Shown here piece by piece: positions 9,166-16,791 of a stretch of 64,000 nt of DNA. The stretch comes from Desulfobacula toluolica Tol2 (GTDB taxonomy: Bacteria > Desulfobacterota > Desulfobacteria > Desulfobacterales > Desulfobacteraceae), in contig NC_018645.1 of NCBI RefSeq assembly GCF_000307105.1, positions 1,996,578-2,060,577 of the forward strand, in the 5' to 3' direction. The position numbers and the translations under genes were made by a program. The notes under the pieces are model-generated. The model worked only from the letters and a program-made list of their open reading frames with translations, had not been told where the DNA came from and ran no database searches. Numbering within the stretch: the stretch's first letter is position 1; the number at the start of each line of letters is the position of its first letter.

Positions 9166-9232
9166 AGAAAAGAAAAGCACCCTGGTCTTTGAATGGGCGG
9201 TTCTATGCTTTGGGTAGGTGCTTTTCTTTTCT
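9166..9232. terminator. Bidirectional hairpin between NifX-like and FmdB-like genes
   Basis: A perfect 16-bp inverted repeat, AGAAAAGAAAAGCACC (9166-9181) with its complement at 9217-9232, encloses a 35-nt loop. Both sides have T-rich tails. It lies just after the stop of the ORP-like operon (9247), so it most likely terminates that transcript. The long loop is unusual. Confidence 0.65.
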
Positions 9233-9246
9233 AACCGAATAATTGT

Positions 9247-9606
9247 TTACCAGTGACCGTCTTTGTTGGCATCTTCGGCAAAAACAATATTGCCTTGCTT
9301 AAAGTTCTGTACCACATCAATGATCCGGCCGCTCTGATCATTTACTACTTTTACACCGGCTGTTTCAAGGGTTTTAAAGGCATTGGGGCCACAGAATCCT
9401 GTCAGCAATACCTCTGCTTCCTTTTCACTTACCATTGCTGCCGCTTGAATACCTGCTCCTTTGAATGAATTTTTGTTTTCATTGTTATCAAATGCTTCAA
9501 ATTCAAGTGTTTCCGTATCTACTACGATAATGTACGCTGCTCTTCCGAATCTTGGATCAAGTTGGGCATCCAGCGTGTCTCCCTGTGACGTGACAGCTAT
9601 TTTCAT
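9247..9606 (-). CDS. NifX/NafY/ORP-type cofactor-binding protein
   Basis: The 119-aa protein starts at MKIAVTSQGDTLDAQLDPRF (ATG 9606, preceded by AAAGGAG). This is the dinitrogenase iron-molybdenum cofactor domain, with FGRAAYIIVVD, a central GAGIQAAAMV segment and GFCGPNAFKTL. In Desulfovibrio a related protein (ORP) carries a mixed Mo-Cu sulfide cluster. It is the last gene of the putative sigma-54 operon starting at 12215. Which metal cluster it binds cannot be read from the sequence. Confidence 0.88.
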   Translation of the reverse strand: MKIAVTSQGDTLDAQLDPRFGRAAYIIVVDTETLEFEAFDNNENKNSFKGAGIQAAAMVSEKEAEVLLTGFCGPNAFKTLETAGVKVVNDQSGRIIDVVQNFKQGNIVFAEDANKDGHW

Positions 9607-9643
9607 TATACTATTCTCCTTTATAAATTGATTGCGCTGTCTG

Positions 9644-10030
9644 CTACACCTGTCCGCCACCACCGCCACAAACCTGATCATTGTTGATTTCAGACAGCTT
9701 GCCTGCAATCAGGTCCATTACAACGGGTTTGATATCAGGACGTTGGTCGTCATGGAATACATCAATTCCTACCTGTCTGAAACCCATCAGGGGGCGCATT
9801 CCAATGCCGCCGACAATCAGTGCATTTACCCTGTTTTCAGACAAGAGGTTGACCGGCACCATGCAACCGCCCTGGGCATGTTCCTGATTCGGGAGGACTG
9901 ATACTTTTTTGATTTCACCATCTTCCACGTCTACAAAGGTAAATACATCACAATGTCCGAAATGGCCTGCTCTTGTTCCGTCAAGTCCGCCCTGGCCATT
10001 TGAAGGGATTGCTATTCTTCCGTTTTTCAT
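9644..10030 (-). CDS. NifX/ORP-type cofactor-binding protein, paralogue
   Basis: This 128-aa protein is a second NifX-fold protein: RIAIPSNGQGGLDGTRAGHFGHCDVF is followed by GGIGMRPLMGF, and it ends in a Cys-Gly run (VCGGGGGQV). The HFGHCDVF and Gly-rich tail resemble the NifB/NifX-like proteins encoded next to Mrp/MinD ATPases in sulfate reducers. It lies 37 bp upstream of the other NifX-like gene, and both follow the two ATPases. Confidence 0.87.
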   Translation of the reverse strand: MKNGRIAIPSNGQGGLDGTRAGHFGHCDVFTFVDVEDGEIKKVSVLPNQEHAQGGCMVPVNLLSENRVNALIVGGIGMRPLMGFRQVGIDVFHDDQRPDIKPVVMDLIAGKLSEINNDQVCGGGGGQV

Positions 10031-10060
10031 AATTTAATTGCTCCTTTTAAGTATTTATTT

Positions 10061-10960
10061 TTATAAATGTTGCAGTATATTGTTCACAGGTGTGTTGAAT
10101 TGCGGCAAAGACACAATGGTGTCCCATATCTGCCGTACTTCAAGACTGGCTTGTGAGTTTTTGTCGTATTCAAAAATGGTTTTTGCCTGGATCATGGCTT
10201 GGGTAAATGTTTTGTCAAATGATATTTTGCCCACAACAGCAATGTTAGTCTCTTTGGCAAGATCTTCAATTCTTTTAGTTTGATCCGGATTCAGATCATA
10301 TTTATTGATGCAGACCATGGCAGGTATGTTAAAATGTTTGGACAGTTGCCCGACCCTTTCCATGTCATGGAAACCTGAAACCGTTGGCTCGGCAATGATC
10401 AGTATGGCGGTTGCCTGGCTGATGGAGGCAATGACAGGACACCCGATGCCCGGAGGCCCGTCCGTTAAAATCAGATCAAGCTTGTTTTTTTCTGCGATTT
10501 TTTTTGCTTCCTGCCGGACAAGGGCAACCAGCTTTCCTGAATTTTCCTGGGCAATGCCAAGTCTTGCATGAACCATGGGACCAAAACGTGTGTCTGAAAT
10601 ATGCCATTGTCCGCAAATGACTTCTGGAAAATCAATGGCCTGTTCAGGGCAAAGGTCAACGCAAACTCCGCAGCCTTCGCATTCAATTGAATCAATTTCA
10701 AAGGTATCCTTGACCGCATCAAACCTGCACACCTCAAGACACCTGCCGCACTGTGTGCATTTGTCCTGATCGATCACTGCTTCATGGCCGCCTTTGAAAT
10801 CTTCAGTTTTTTTAAAATCAGGACTTAATATCAGGTGAAGGTCTGCTGCATCAACATCAGCATCGCACAGAACCATGTTTTGTGCCAAAGAGGCAAAAGC
10901 TGATGTGATGCTTGTTTTTCCCGTACCGCCTTTTCCGCTTAAAATAACCAGCTCTTTCAT
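10061..10960 (-). CDS. MinD/ParA-family ATPase with ferredoxin insert
   Basis: The 299-aa protein starts KELVILSGKGGTGKTSITSA (deviant Walker A KGGTGKTS). Two 4Fe-4S motifs are inserted at ~65-110 (CTQCGRCLEVC and CEGCGVCVDLC), and the fold resumes with LILTDGPPGIGCPVIAS. This architecture matches the paired MinD-like ATPases of the ORP locus in Desulfovibrio, which are proposed to help load or insert metal clusters. Its start overlaps the stop of the partner ATPase by 4 bp. Confidence 0.92.
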   Translation of the reverse strand: MKELVILSGKGGTGKTSITSAFASLAQNMVLCDADVDAADLHLILSPDFKKTEDFKGGHEAVIDQDKCTQCGRCLEVCRFDAVKDTFEIDSIECEGCGVCVDLCPEQAIDFPEVICGQWHISDTRFGPMVHARLGIAQENSGKLVALVRQEAKKIAEKNKLDLILTDGPPGIGCPVIASISQATAILIIAEPTVSGFHDMERVGQLSKHFNIPAMVCINKYDLNPDQTKRIEDLAKETNIAVVGKISFDKTFTQAMIQAKTIFEYDKNSQASLEVRQIWDTIVSLPQFNTPVNNILQHL

Positions 10961-11811
10961 TTGCTTTGTCCTCCTTTTTCAACCAATTGCACTATCTTCT
11001 CGAACAAGGCCTGAAATTTTTCTTTATACTCCGGCAGTTCGTCAACAACCATTTGACCTTTGGAATAGATCTGTGCAATTTTTTTATCAAAAGGAATTTC
11101 CATGAGTATGGGCAGGTTCTCCTTTTCTGCATATATTTTTACATCATCATTTCCCAAACCTGCCCGGTTGATGACAAGTCCGTGGGGGATACCAAGAATT
11201 TTAACCGTTTCAACGGCAAGCTTTAAGTCATGAAGACCAAAGGGTGTCGGTTCGGTTACCAGAAGGACAAAATCAGCTTTGTTCATTGCTGCAATTACCG
11301 GGCATGAGGTTCCGGGAGGCGCATCAATAAGGGTAACAAAGTCTGGGTCAGTATAGGATCTTACTTTTTTGATAATGGGCGGAGCCATGACCTGTCCGAC
11401 ATCCATGCGGCCGTGGATAAAAGAAATGCCTCTTGCTGATCCATGCTCAATTTCACCCAGAATCCGGTCTTTTTCAACAATTGCATTTTCAGGGCAGATC
11501 TCAAAACATCCGCCGCATGAATGGCACAGGTTGTCAAAGGTGAGGACATCTTTTTTTAAAACAGCAATGGCACCATATCTGCACATGTCCATGCATTTTT
11601 TACAAAAGGTGCATTTTTCAAGATCAATTTCAGGTATGGGAGCAATTACCGGTTCTTTTTTTTTCATGACAGGATTGAGAAAAAGATGTGCATTGGGTTC
11701 TTCAACATCGCAGTCAAGAAGTTGTACTTTATGTTCAATAGAAAGCGCAAGATTGGTTGATACGGTTGTTTTACCGGTTCCTCCCTTGCCGCTTGCAATA
11801 CTGATAATCAT
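10957..11811 (-). CDS. MinD/ParA-family ATPase with ferredoxin insert, paralogue
   Basis: This 284-aa paralogue of the downstream ATPase has Walker A SGKGGTGKTTVS at ~8-19, ferredoxin-type motifs CTFCKKCMDMC and CHSCGGCFEIC, and switch DAPPGTSCPVIA. The pair probably forms a heterodimer, as inferred for the ORP complex. It starts 5 bp after the pseudo-receiver gene and overlaps the next ATPase by 4 bp, so the three genes are almost certainly cotranscribed. Confidence 0.92.
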   Translation of the reverse strand: MIISIASGKGGTGKTTVSTNLALSIEHKVQLLDCDVEEPNAHLFLNPVMKKKEPVIAPIPEIDLEKCTFCKKCMDMCRYGAIAVLKKDVLTFDNLCHSCGGCFEICPENAIVEKDRILGEIEHGSARGISFIHGRMDVGQVMAPPIIKKVRSYTDPDFVTLIDAPPGTSCPVIAAMNKADFVLLVTEPTPFGLHDLKLAVETVKILGIPHGLVINRAGLGNDDVKIYAEKENLPILMEIPFDKKIAQIYSKGQMVVDELPEYKEKFQALFEKIVQLVEKGGQSK

Positions 11812-11816
11812 CAGAT

Positions 11817-12215
11817 TTATTCTCCTTTTGATTTGCTTGTACGGCTTGCAATTTGAGCAATGAGGTTCAGGTGATCCAAAAGCTTTTGGACATGTTCCTT
11901 ATCCGGAACCAAAGGGAACTGCATCAGAACGCCTAATCCTTCATAGGCTTCATGAAACTCATCATGGGCCAGTTCGCTTAATACCACACAGTTCATCATG
12001 GCATTTTTAAAGAGGACTTTTTCGATCAGCTCTCTGCCTGTCATATCAGGCAGTTGTTCCTCCGTGATGAACAGGTCGATCTTTTTTTCTGTGAGTCTGG
12101 AAAGGGCTTCTTGTCCCTTGTCAGTCCATTCGGTTGTTATCTTATTGTCCGAAAAGGCTGTTTCAAGTTTTTCAAAGGCGTTTTTTTCCCGGCTTACCAA
12201 CAGTATATGAATCAT
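11817..12215 (-). CDS. Pseudo-receiver protein of the ORP-like operon
   Basis: The start is set at the ATG at 12215, which has GGGAG upstream and gives a 132-aa CheY-like domain (MIHILLVSREKNAF...). Receivers have Asp in the phospho-acceptor strand before x-x-L-P-x-M-x-G. Here the segment reads DLFITEEQLPDMTG, so a Glu occupies that site. The acidic DD pair after strand 1 is also missing. It therefore probably cannot be phosphorylated and may be constitutively 'on' or serve as a protein-binding module. It leads the operon downstream of a consensus sigma-54 promoter. Confidence 0.75.
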   Translation of the reverse strand: MIHILLVSREKNAFEKLETAFSDNKITTEWTDKGQEALSRLTEKKIDLFITEEQLPDMTGRELIEKVLFKNAMMNCVVLSELAHDEFHEAYEGLGVLMQFPLVPDKEHVQKLLDHLNLIAQIASRTSKSKGE

Positions 12216-12262
12216 ATATATTTTATCTCCCTTGATTTTTTTTGGTTCGGCTTTTATGAATT

Positions 12263-12278
12263 TGCAAGCCATGTGCCA
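12263..12278 (-). promoter_or_regulatory. Sigma-54 promoter (P1) of the ORP-like operon
   Basis: The minus strand reads TGGCAC-ATGGC-TTGCA, a full match to the -24/-12 consensus. The predicted start near 12251 leaves a ~35-nt leader before the ATG at 12215. The Desulfovibrio ORP operons are known to be sigma-54 dependent. Confidence 0.85.
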
Positions 12279-12369
12279 TGAAGGATGATAAAATGACTGA
12301 TGGTTGATAAATGAATTATTTTAGTGGGTTGGAATGTTTTTGAGCTACTGGTTTGTTTTGGAAATAAAA

Positions 12370-12397
12370 AAAAATAGTCGCAGTTACGCGACTATTT
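12370..12397 (-). terminator. Terminator after NifU-like gene
   Basis: AAATAGTCGC pairs with GCGACTATTT across a 6-nt loop. On the minus strand a long T run follows. It lies 16 bp past the stop of the scaffold gene at 12413. Confidence 0.85.
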
Positions 12398-12412
12398 GAA
12401 TCGTTTTTTATA

Positions 12413-12811
12413 TCAGGTTTTATCCTTTTTTAAGTCGGCCAGTGCAAGGTATAGCGCTCCCACTGCAAGCTCTGCGCAATGGAAGTGATCTTCAGGAAGG
12501 GTTTCTAAAAAATTGTCCACTTGTTCAGGTGAAATCTGCCATGCAGATTCAATTGTTTTGCCCTGGACAAATTTGGCAACCGTATTACAGCAGGCCGCTG
12601 TATTTATACAACCCTGAATATAAAAAGAGACGGATTCAATAATATCGTTTTTACAGATTAAGAAGAATTCTACGGTATCACCACAGTCTCCTGTTCTTTT
12701 TCCATATCCGTCAGGATTGGCAACTCTTTCAATCCTGTCTGTCCTTAATGCCATTTCTATATATTTTAAAGAGTGGTGGTTTAAAAAATTTGTATCATAT
12801 TGACTCATCAT
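12413..12811 (-). CDS. IscU/NifU-like scaffold, second copy
   Basis: The ~132-aa scaffold has GDCGDTVEFF, QGCINTAACCN and HCAELAVGAL at the three cluster-ligand positions, with an extra pair of cysteines after the second. It is clearly related to the protein at 8427-8870. The start is uncertain: ATG at 12811 (GGA at fair spacing), 12808, or 12823. It is monocistronic, with its own sigma-54 promoter at 12969 and a terminator at 12370, and sits immediately upstream of the ORP-like operon. Confidence 0.83.
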   Translation of the reverse strand: MMSQYDTNFLNHHSLKYIEMALRTDRIERVANPDGYGKRTGDCGDTVEFFLICKNDIIESVSFYIQGCINTAACCNTVAKFVQGKTIESAWQISPEQVDNFLETLPEDHFHCAELAVGALYLALADLKKDKT

Positions 12812-12968
12812 TGCTAATTCCATTTTAAAAAAGATAAAAAACAGGTGTTATCCGCCCGGATTTCAATTATTGAAGCTTAGTATGTTTTGTGGAATCCGAA
12901 TAACATCTGCTTCTAAATTAAGTCTTTAATTTAGTCAAATGTTTTTTTGTTTTTTTCATTAAAGATAT

Positions 12969-12984
12969 AGCAAAGAGTATGCCA
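12969..12984 (-). promoter_or_regulatory. Sigma-54 promoter (P2) of NifU-like gene
   Basis: The minus strand reads TGGCAT-ACTCT-TTGCT, with correct GG-to-GC spacing. The predicted start near 12957 gives a leader of ~145 nt. Confidence 0.75.
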
Positions 12985-13275
12985 AATCCAGTACAGGGTT
13001 TCTGAATAATAATAACCGAATGGTTTTGGTTGTTTATGAAACACGATCGGAATAATAATTAATGGTGTTATTTTAAAATGTTGCGCAAATGCGACTTTTT
13101 ATCGGGGAAAAGGATCTGTTTAAACCATCTTGACTTAAGGAGTAAGTTTAAATAAAGATATAAATTTTGATATGAAATAATGTCTGATGTTGTCATTAAT
13201 CCTGAATTATCGTTGACACGGTGATTACGGTAAGTTACTTAATCAAGCTTTATTGGAATCAAATCTATTTCATTT

Positions 13276-13313
13276 TTTTGTTGTGGCAGGTCAGTCTGCT
13301 ATGGCATTTATTA
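13276..13313 (-). repeat. Structured intergenic repeat, partial copy R12
   Basis: Only the stem-1 half is present (TTGTTGTGGCAGG...CTATGGCATTTATT), sense on the minus strand. It is the only copy next to the mla operon. Confidence 0.6.
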
Positions 13314-13346
13314 AAATTCATAAACAGATAAGTGATAAATCAATAT

Positions 13347-14132
13347 ATGATCAAAGTAGAAAATCTTGTAAAAAAATATGGTGGTATCACCGCTTTAAAC
13401 CATATTAATTATCATTTTGAAAAAGGGAAAGTCACTGTCATTCTCGGGAGCAGCGGATCAGGGAAAAGCACCCTTTTAAGGCAGCTCACTGGGTTGGAAA
13501 AACCCGATTCAGGGTCTGTCTTTTTTGATGGTATGGATTTGACAACTTTGGGTAAAAAAAAAATATATGAAATCAGGAAAAAAATGGGCATGCTGTTTCA
13601 GGGATCAGCCCTTTTTAATTACCTGAATGTTTTTGAAAATATAGCATTTCCATTGCGTGAACATACAAAAATTGCCGATAATATTATCAAAATAATCGTG
13701 AACATGAAGCTGGAAATGGTTGGATTAAGGGGAGCGCAGAACCTTATGCCCTCCCAGTTGTCCGGAGGGATGACGAAACGGGCCGGGCTTGCCCGTGCCA
13801 TTGTAATGGATCCCAAAATAATTTTTTATGATGAGCCCACATCCGGCCTTGATCCCATTTCAACAGGGGTGATTGATAAGCTGATAAAGGATCTTAATCA
13901 AACTTTGGATATTACAACCATTGTGGTTTCTCATGATATTGAGTCCTGTTTCAGGATTGCCGATAATATTATTATTCTTTTTCAAGGGGACATTATTGCA
14001 CAAGGAACCGTGGAAGAGATAAAAAACAGTGAGGATTTAAGGGTGAAGCAATTTATCAATGGGGAGCCTGAAGGGCCTATCCCTTTTACCCGTGCGGATA
14101 AGGATTATCTGGATGAAATTTTGTTTGATTAA
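13347..14132 (+). CDS. mlaF: Phospholipid transport ABC ATPase MlaF
   Basis: The 261-aa ABC ATPase starts MIKVENLVKKYGG (ATG 13347; a GTG at 13332 is possible). Walker A is GSSGSGKST, signature LSGGMTKRAGLARA, Walker B IIFYDEPTSGLD, and the H-loop is in VVSHDIES. The SGGM-x-KR signature is typical of MlaF/Ttg2A. With MlaE, B and D it forms the inner-membrane complex that moves phospholipids between the envelope membranes. It is the first gene of a five-gene mla operon. Confidence 0.93.
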   Translation: MIKVENLVKKYGGITALNHINYHFEKGKVTVILGSSGSGKSTLLRQLTGLEKPDSGSVFFDGMDLTTLGKKKIYEIRKKMGMLFQGSALFNYLNVFENIAFPLREHTKIADNIIKIIVNMKLEMVGLRGAQNLMPSQLSGGMTKRAGLARAIVMDPKIIFYDEPTSGLDPISTGVIDKLIKDLNQTLDITTIVVSHDIESCFRIADNIIILFQGDIIAQGTVEEIKNSEDLRVKQFINGEPEGPIPFTRADKDYLDEILFD

Positions 14133-14141
14133 AGGAAAAAT

Positions 14142-14915
14142 GTGAACTTGGAGATTGCAGCATTACTGGGACGTTTTACTTTAAATCGTCTTCAGATCTT
14201 TGGCAGGAGCGGGATTTTTTTGTTTGTGTCCATTTTTCAGGCATTTATTCCGCCGTTCCGGATATCCCGCCTGATCAAAGAAATTGAATTTATCGGATCA
14301 AAATCATTTTTGATCGTTTTTATTACAGCTCTTTTTACCGGTATGGTCCTGGGCATTCAGGGATATTATTCATTAAACCAGTTCGGATCAGAAGCCGCCC
14401 TTGGTATACTGGTTGCCCTTTCAATCATCAGGGAACTGGGGCCTGTGTTTTGTGCATTGATGGTGACAGGCAGGGCAGGATCTGCCATTGCCGCAGAAAT
14501 CGGTATCATGAAAATTACGGATCAGTTTCCAGCTCTTGAGATGATGGCTGTTGATCCTTTGAAATATGTAATCAGTCCTAAGGTTCTTGCCGGGATTATC
14601 TGCCTGCCGCTTTTAACCGCTTTTTTTGACCTGGTCGGTATTGCCGGCGGATACCTTGTCGGAGTTAAACTGTTAGGGGTCAGCGAAGGCGCTTACCTGG
14701 GCAAGATGGTTACAGCCATAACATTTACGGATATTCACGGGGGAATTCTCAAGTCTTTGTGTTTCGGCCTTTTGATCACCTGGATATCTACTTTTATGGG
14801 TTTTGCGGCTGAACCAACCACGGAAGGCGTGAGTCGCGCAACCACCAACACAGTTGTTTTGACATCACTTTCAATTCTAGTTATGGATTATATCTTGACA
14901 TCTTTACTACTATAG
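14142..14915 (+). CDS. mlaE: Phospholipid transport permease MlaE
   Basis: The 257-aa permease has five to six membrane segments and the MlaE signature region (SIIRELGPVFCALMVTGRAGSAIAAEIG, then EALEMMAVDP-like LEMMAVDPLKY). The start is GTG at 14142 with AAAGGA upstream, 9 bp after mlaF. It partners MlaF and MlaD in the inner membrane. Confidence 0.94.
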   Translation: MNLEIAALLGRFTLNRLQIFGRSGIFLFVSIFQAFIPPFRISRLIKEIEFIGSKSFLIVFITALFTGMVLGIQGYYSLNQFGSEAALGILVALSIIRELGPVFCALMVTGRAGSAIAAEIGIMKITDQFPALEMMAVDPLKYVISPKVLAGIICLPLLTAFFDLVGIAGGYLVGVKLLGVSEGAYLGKMVTAITFTDIHGGILKSLCFGLLITWISTFMGFAAEPTTEGVSRATTNTVVLTSLSILVMDYILTSLLL

Positions 14916-14932
14916 GATTTAACGTATTCATC

Positions 14933-15370
14933 ATGTATGGACGGAAAACAGAAATTTCAGTGGGTATCTTTATGATGGTGGGCATTGCCTGTCTTGTATA
15001 TTTATCCGTTAATCTGGGCAATGTTGATCTTTTCGGGTCTGACTCTTTTATGATTGACGCAAGATTTGGTTCCATAGAAGGCCTTGAGGTCAGTGCATCA
15101 GTTGAGATTGCCGGGGTGTCGGTGGGAAAAGTAAAAAGAATTACCCTTGAAGAAAATGAAGCCCTTGTACAAATGGAAATTAAAAACGGGACGAAAATCA
15201 CGGATGATACAATTGCTTCCATTCGTACAAAAGGAGTTATAGGAGACAAGTTTGTCAAATTATCCCCGGGAGGATCTGATGATCTGTTGGGAGATAAAGA
15301 TTCTTTGATGGATACTGAGTCTGCCATCAGCCTGGAAGAATTGGTCAGCAAATATATTTTTAAAAAGTAG
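14933..15370 (+). CDS. mlaD: MlaD-type MCE domain protein
   Basis: The 145-aa protein has one N-terminal membrane anchor (~8-27, VGIFMMVGIACLVYLSVNL) and a single MCE domain (FGSIEGLEVSASVEIAGVSVGKV). It ends with SPGGSDDLLGDKDSLMDTES. MlaD forms a hexameric ring that binds lipid on the periplasmic side. The length is typical of Desulfobacterales MlaD, slightly shorter than in E. coli. Confidence 0.92.
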   Translation: MYGRKTEISVGIFMMVGIACLVYLSVNLGNVDLFGSDSFMIDARFGSIEGLEVSASVEIAGVSVGKVKRITLEENEALVQMEIKNGTKITDDTIASIRTKGVIGDKFVKLSPGGSDDLLGDKDSLMDTESAISLEELVSKYIFKK

Positions 15371-15377
15371 CCAGACC

Positions 15378-15725
15378 GTGAATCTTAAAATTAACAGTGA
15401 AGAAAAAAATAACATCGGTGTCATTATCGTTGAGGGTGAAATTGACATGTTTACCTCTCCTGGTTTGCGTAATAAACTTTTGCCTTACTTTAAAGAAAAA
15501 ATTAAAGGAATTATTGTCGATCTTTCAGGTGTTTTGTTCATGGACAGTTCCGGTATTGCAACACTTGTTGAGGGACTTCAATGGAGCAAGAAAAATAATA
15601 AGGATTTTATCTTGACAGGGTTGGGGAAAAATGTGCTGAATTCACTTTCCCTGACAAAACTGGATAATGTGTTTAACATAAAAAAAGATTTTGATGATGC
15701 ATATAAAATTTTGTGTAAACGTTAA
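15378..15725 (+). CDS. mlaB: STAS domain protein (MlaB-like)
   Basis: The 115-aa protein is an anti-sigma-antagonist-type STAS domain with VIIVEGEIDMFTSPGL and GVLFMDSSGIATLVEG. The DSSG serine that is phosphorylated in SpoIIAA-type proteins is present. In mla operons this domain is the MlaB subunit bound to MlaF. The start is GTG at 15378, 7 bp after mlaD. Here it precedes mlaC, reversing the usual order of the last two genes. Confidence 0.88.
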   Translation: MNLKINSEEKNNIGVIIVEGEIDMFTSPGLRNKLLPYFKEKIKGIIVDLSGVLFMDSSGIATLVEGLQWSKKNNKDFILTGLGKNVLNSLSLTKLDNVFNIKKDFDDAYKILCKR

Positions 15726-15753
15726 AAAGTTTTTTTGTTTTGGGAGGATTTAG

Positions 15754-16353
15754 ATGAAACGATTTGGGCTGGTTGTTCTTGTTTTATTTGCTGTATGTGT
15801 CTTTATTCCGGTAAATAATGCAGTTGCATCTTCTGTTCAGGATCAGTTGAAAACCACCATTGATAATGTTATGCAAATATTGAGTGATCCGTCTCTTACT
15901 GGAGAAGAATCTACTGCAAAAAGAAGAGCATCCCTTCGAAAAGTTATCCATGAACGATTTTCTTTTGCTAAAATGTCACAATTGAGTCTTGCCAGACACT
16001 GGAATCAGAGAAGCGATGAGGAAAAAAAAGCCTTTATTGAACTGTTTGGGCAACTCCTTGAGGATACCTATGTTGCCAAAATAGAAGCCTATACCAGTGA
16101 AAAAGTGATCTATGTAAAAGAGTTTGTAAAAAAGAATAAAGCACAAGTGTCTACCAAAGTTGTTTCGGACACAGTTGAAATTCCCATTGATTATCGAATG
16201 TATCAAGCAAAGGATGGTTCCTGGATGGTCTATGACATGGTGATCGAAGGCGTAAGTCTGGTGGGAAATTATCGCTCCCAGTTTGATCAGATCCTGCGGA
16301 AAAATTCCTATGAGAAGCTGGTGGAAGAACTCAAAGAAAAAATGGGCAGTTGA
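15754..16353 (+). CDS. mlaC: Periplasmic phospholipid carrier MlaC
   Basis: The 199-aa protein has a signal peptide (VVLVLFAVCVFIPVNNAVA, cleavage near residue 25) and a Ttg2D/MlaC domain: RRASLRKVIHERFSF, then LARHWNQRSDEEKKAFIELF, later VDYRM-like IPIDYRMYQ and DMVIEGVSLVGNYRSQF. MlaC shuttles phospholipid between the outer-membrane MlaA complex and MlaFEDB. GGGAGGA precedes the ATG. No mlaA is in the window. Confidence 0.94.
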   Translation: MKRFGLVVLVLFAVCVFIPVNNAVASSVQDQLKTTIDNVMQILSDPSLTGEESTAKRRASLRKVIHERFSFAKMSQLSLARHWNQRSDEEKKAFIELFGQLLEDTYVAKIEAYTSEKVIYVKEFVKKNKAQVSTKVVSDTVEIPIDYRMYQAKDGSWMVYDMVIEGVSLVGNYRSQFDQILRKNSYEKLVEELKEKMGS

Positions 16354-16374
16354 TGTTTTTTTCGATTTTTAGAA

Positions 16375-16791
16375 TCAGTAGTTCATTTTGTCAGGAATAA
16401 CACCACGGACTCCTCCTCTGGGATTTGGTGTATCATTGGTTCTTCTGGGAATAAGATGTATATGGGTGTGAAATATTGTCTGACCTGCGGTTTTACCGCA
16501 ATTGACGCCAATATTAAAGCCGTTAACCGTTGTATCTGTTTTAAGGATCTTTTCTTTCAGTATTTCAATTAATTTATGGGAATCGCAAAGTTCCTGCCTG
16601 GTCATTTTAAAATAATCAAGACAATGTCGTTTGGGAATGACAAGCATATGGCCCCGGCTTACGGGTGACCGGTCCCTGATGGCAAAAACCGTTTTATTTT
16701 CAACAAGTATGTTTAATTGTTCTGTCATGCAAAATACACAATGTTTTTTTGTTGTTGTGTTGTTTTCTGATAAAACAGGTGAGCAGTTCAT
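16375..16791 (-). CDS. HIT family hydrolase
   Basis: The 138-aa protein has the histidine triad HTHIHLIPRR near residue 115 and the upstream elements CVFC, RDRSPVSRGHMLVIPKRH and NGFNIGVNCGKTAGQT. HIT proteins hydrolyse or transfer nucleotides such as AMP-lysine or Ap4A. The N-terminal CVFC (with the first His) can bind zinc in Fhit/HinT relatives. Its start overlaps the stop of the PAS protein by 4 bp, so the two are translationally coupled. Confidence 0.9.
   Translation of the reverse strand: MNCSPVLSENNTTTKKHCVFCMTEQLNILVENKTVFAIRDRSPVSRGHMLVIPKRHCLDYFKMTRQELCDSHKLIEILKEKILKTDTTVNGFNIGVNCGKTAGQTIFHTHIHLIPRRTNDTPNPRGGVRGVIPDKMNY

Larger units (their letters stand above)
12824..13346. other. 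Divergent regulatory region, scaffold gene / mla operon
   Basis: This ~520-bp AT-rich gap holds the sigma-54 promoter P2 (minus strand, 12969-12984) and a partial copy of the structured repeat (13276-13313) just before the mla operon. No RNA gene or small coding frame is convincing. The mla promoter was not identified. Confidence 0.5.
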
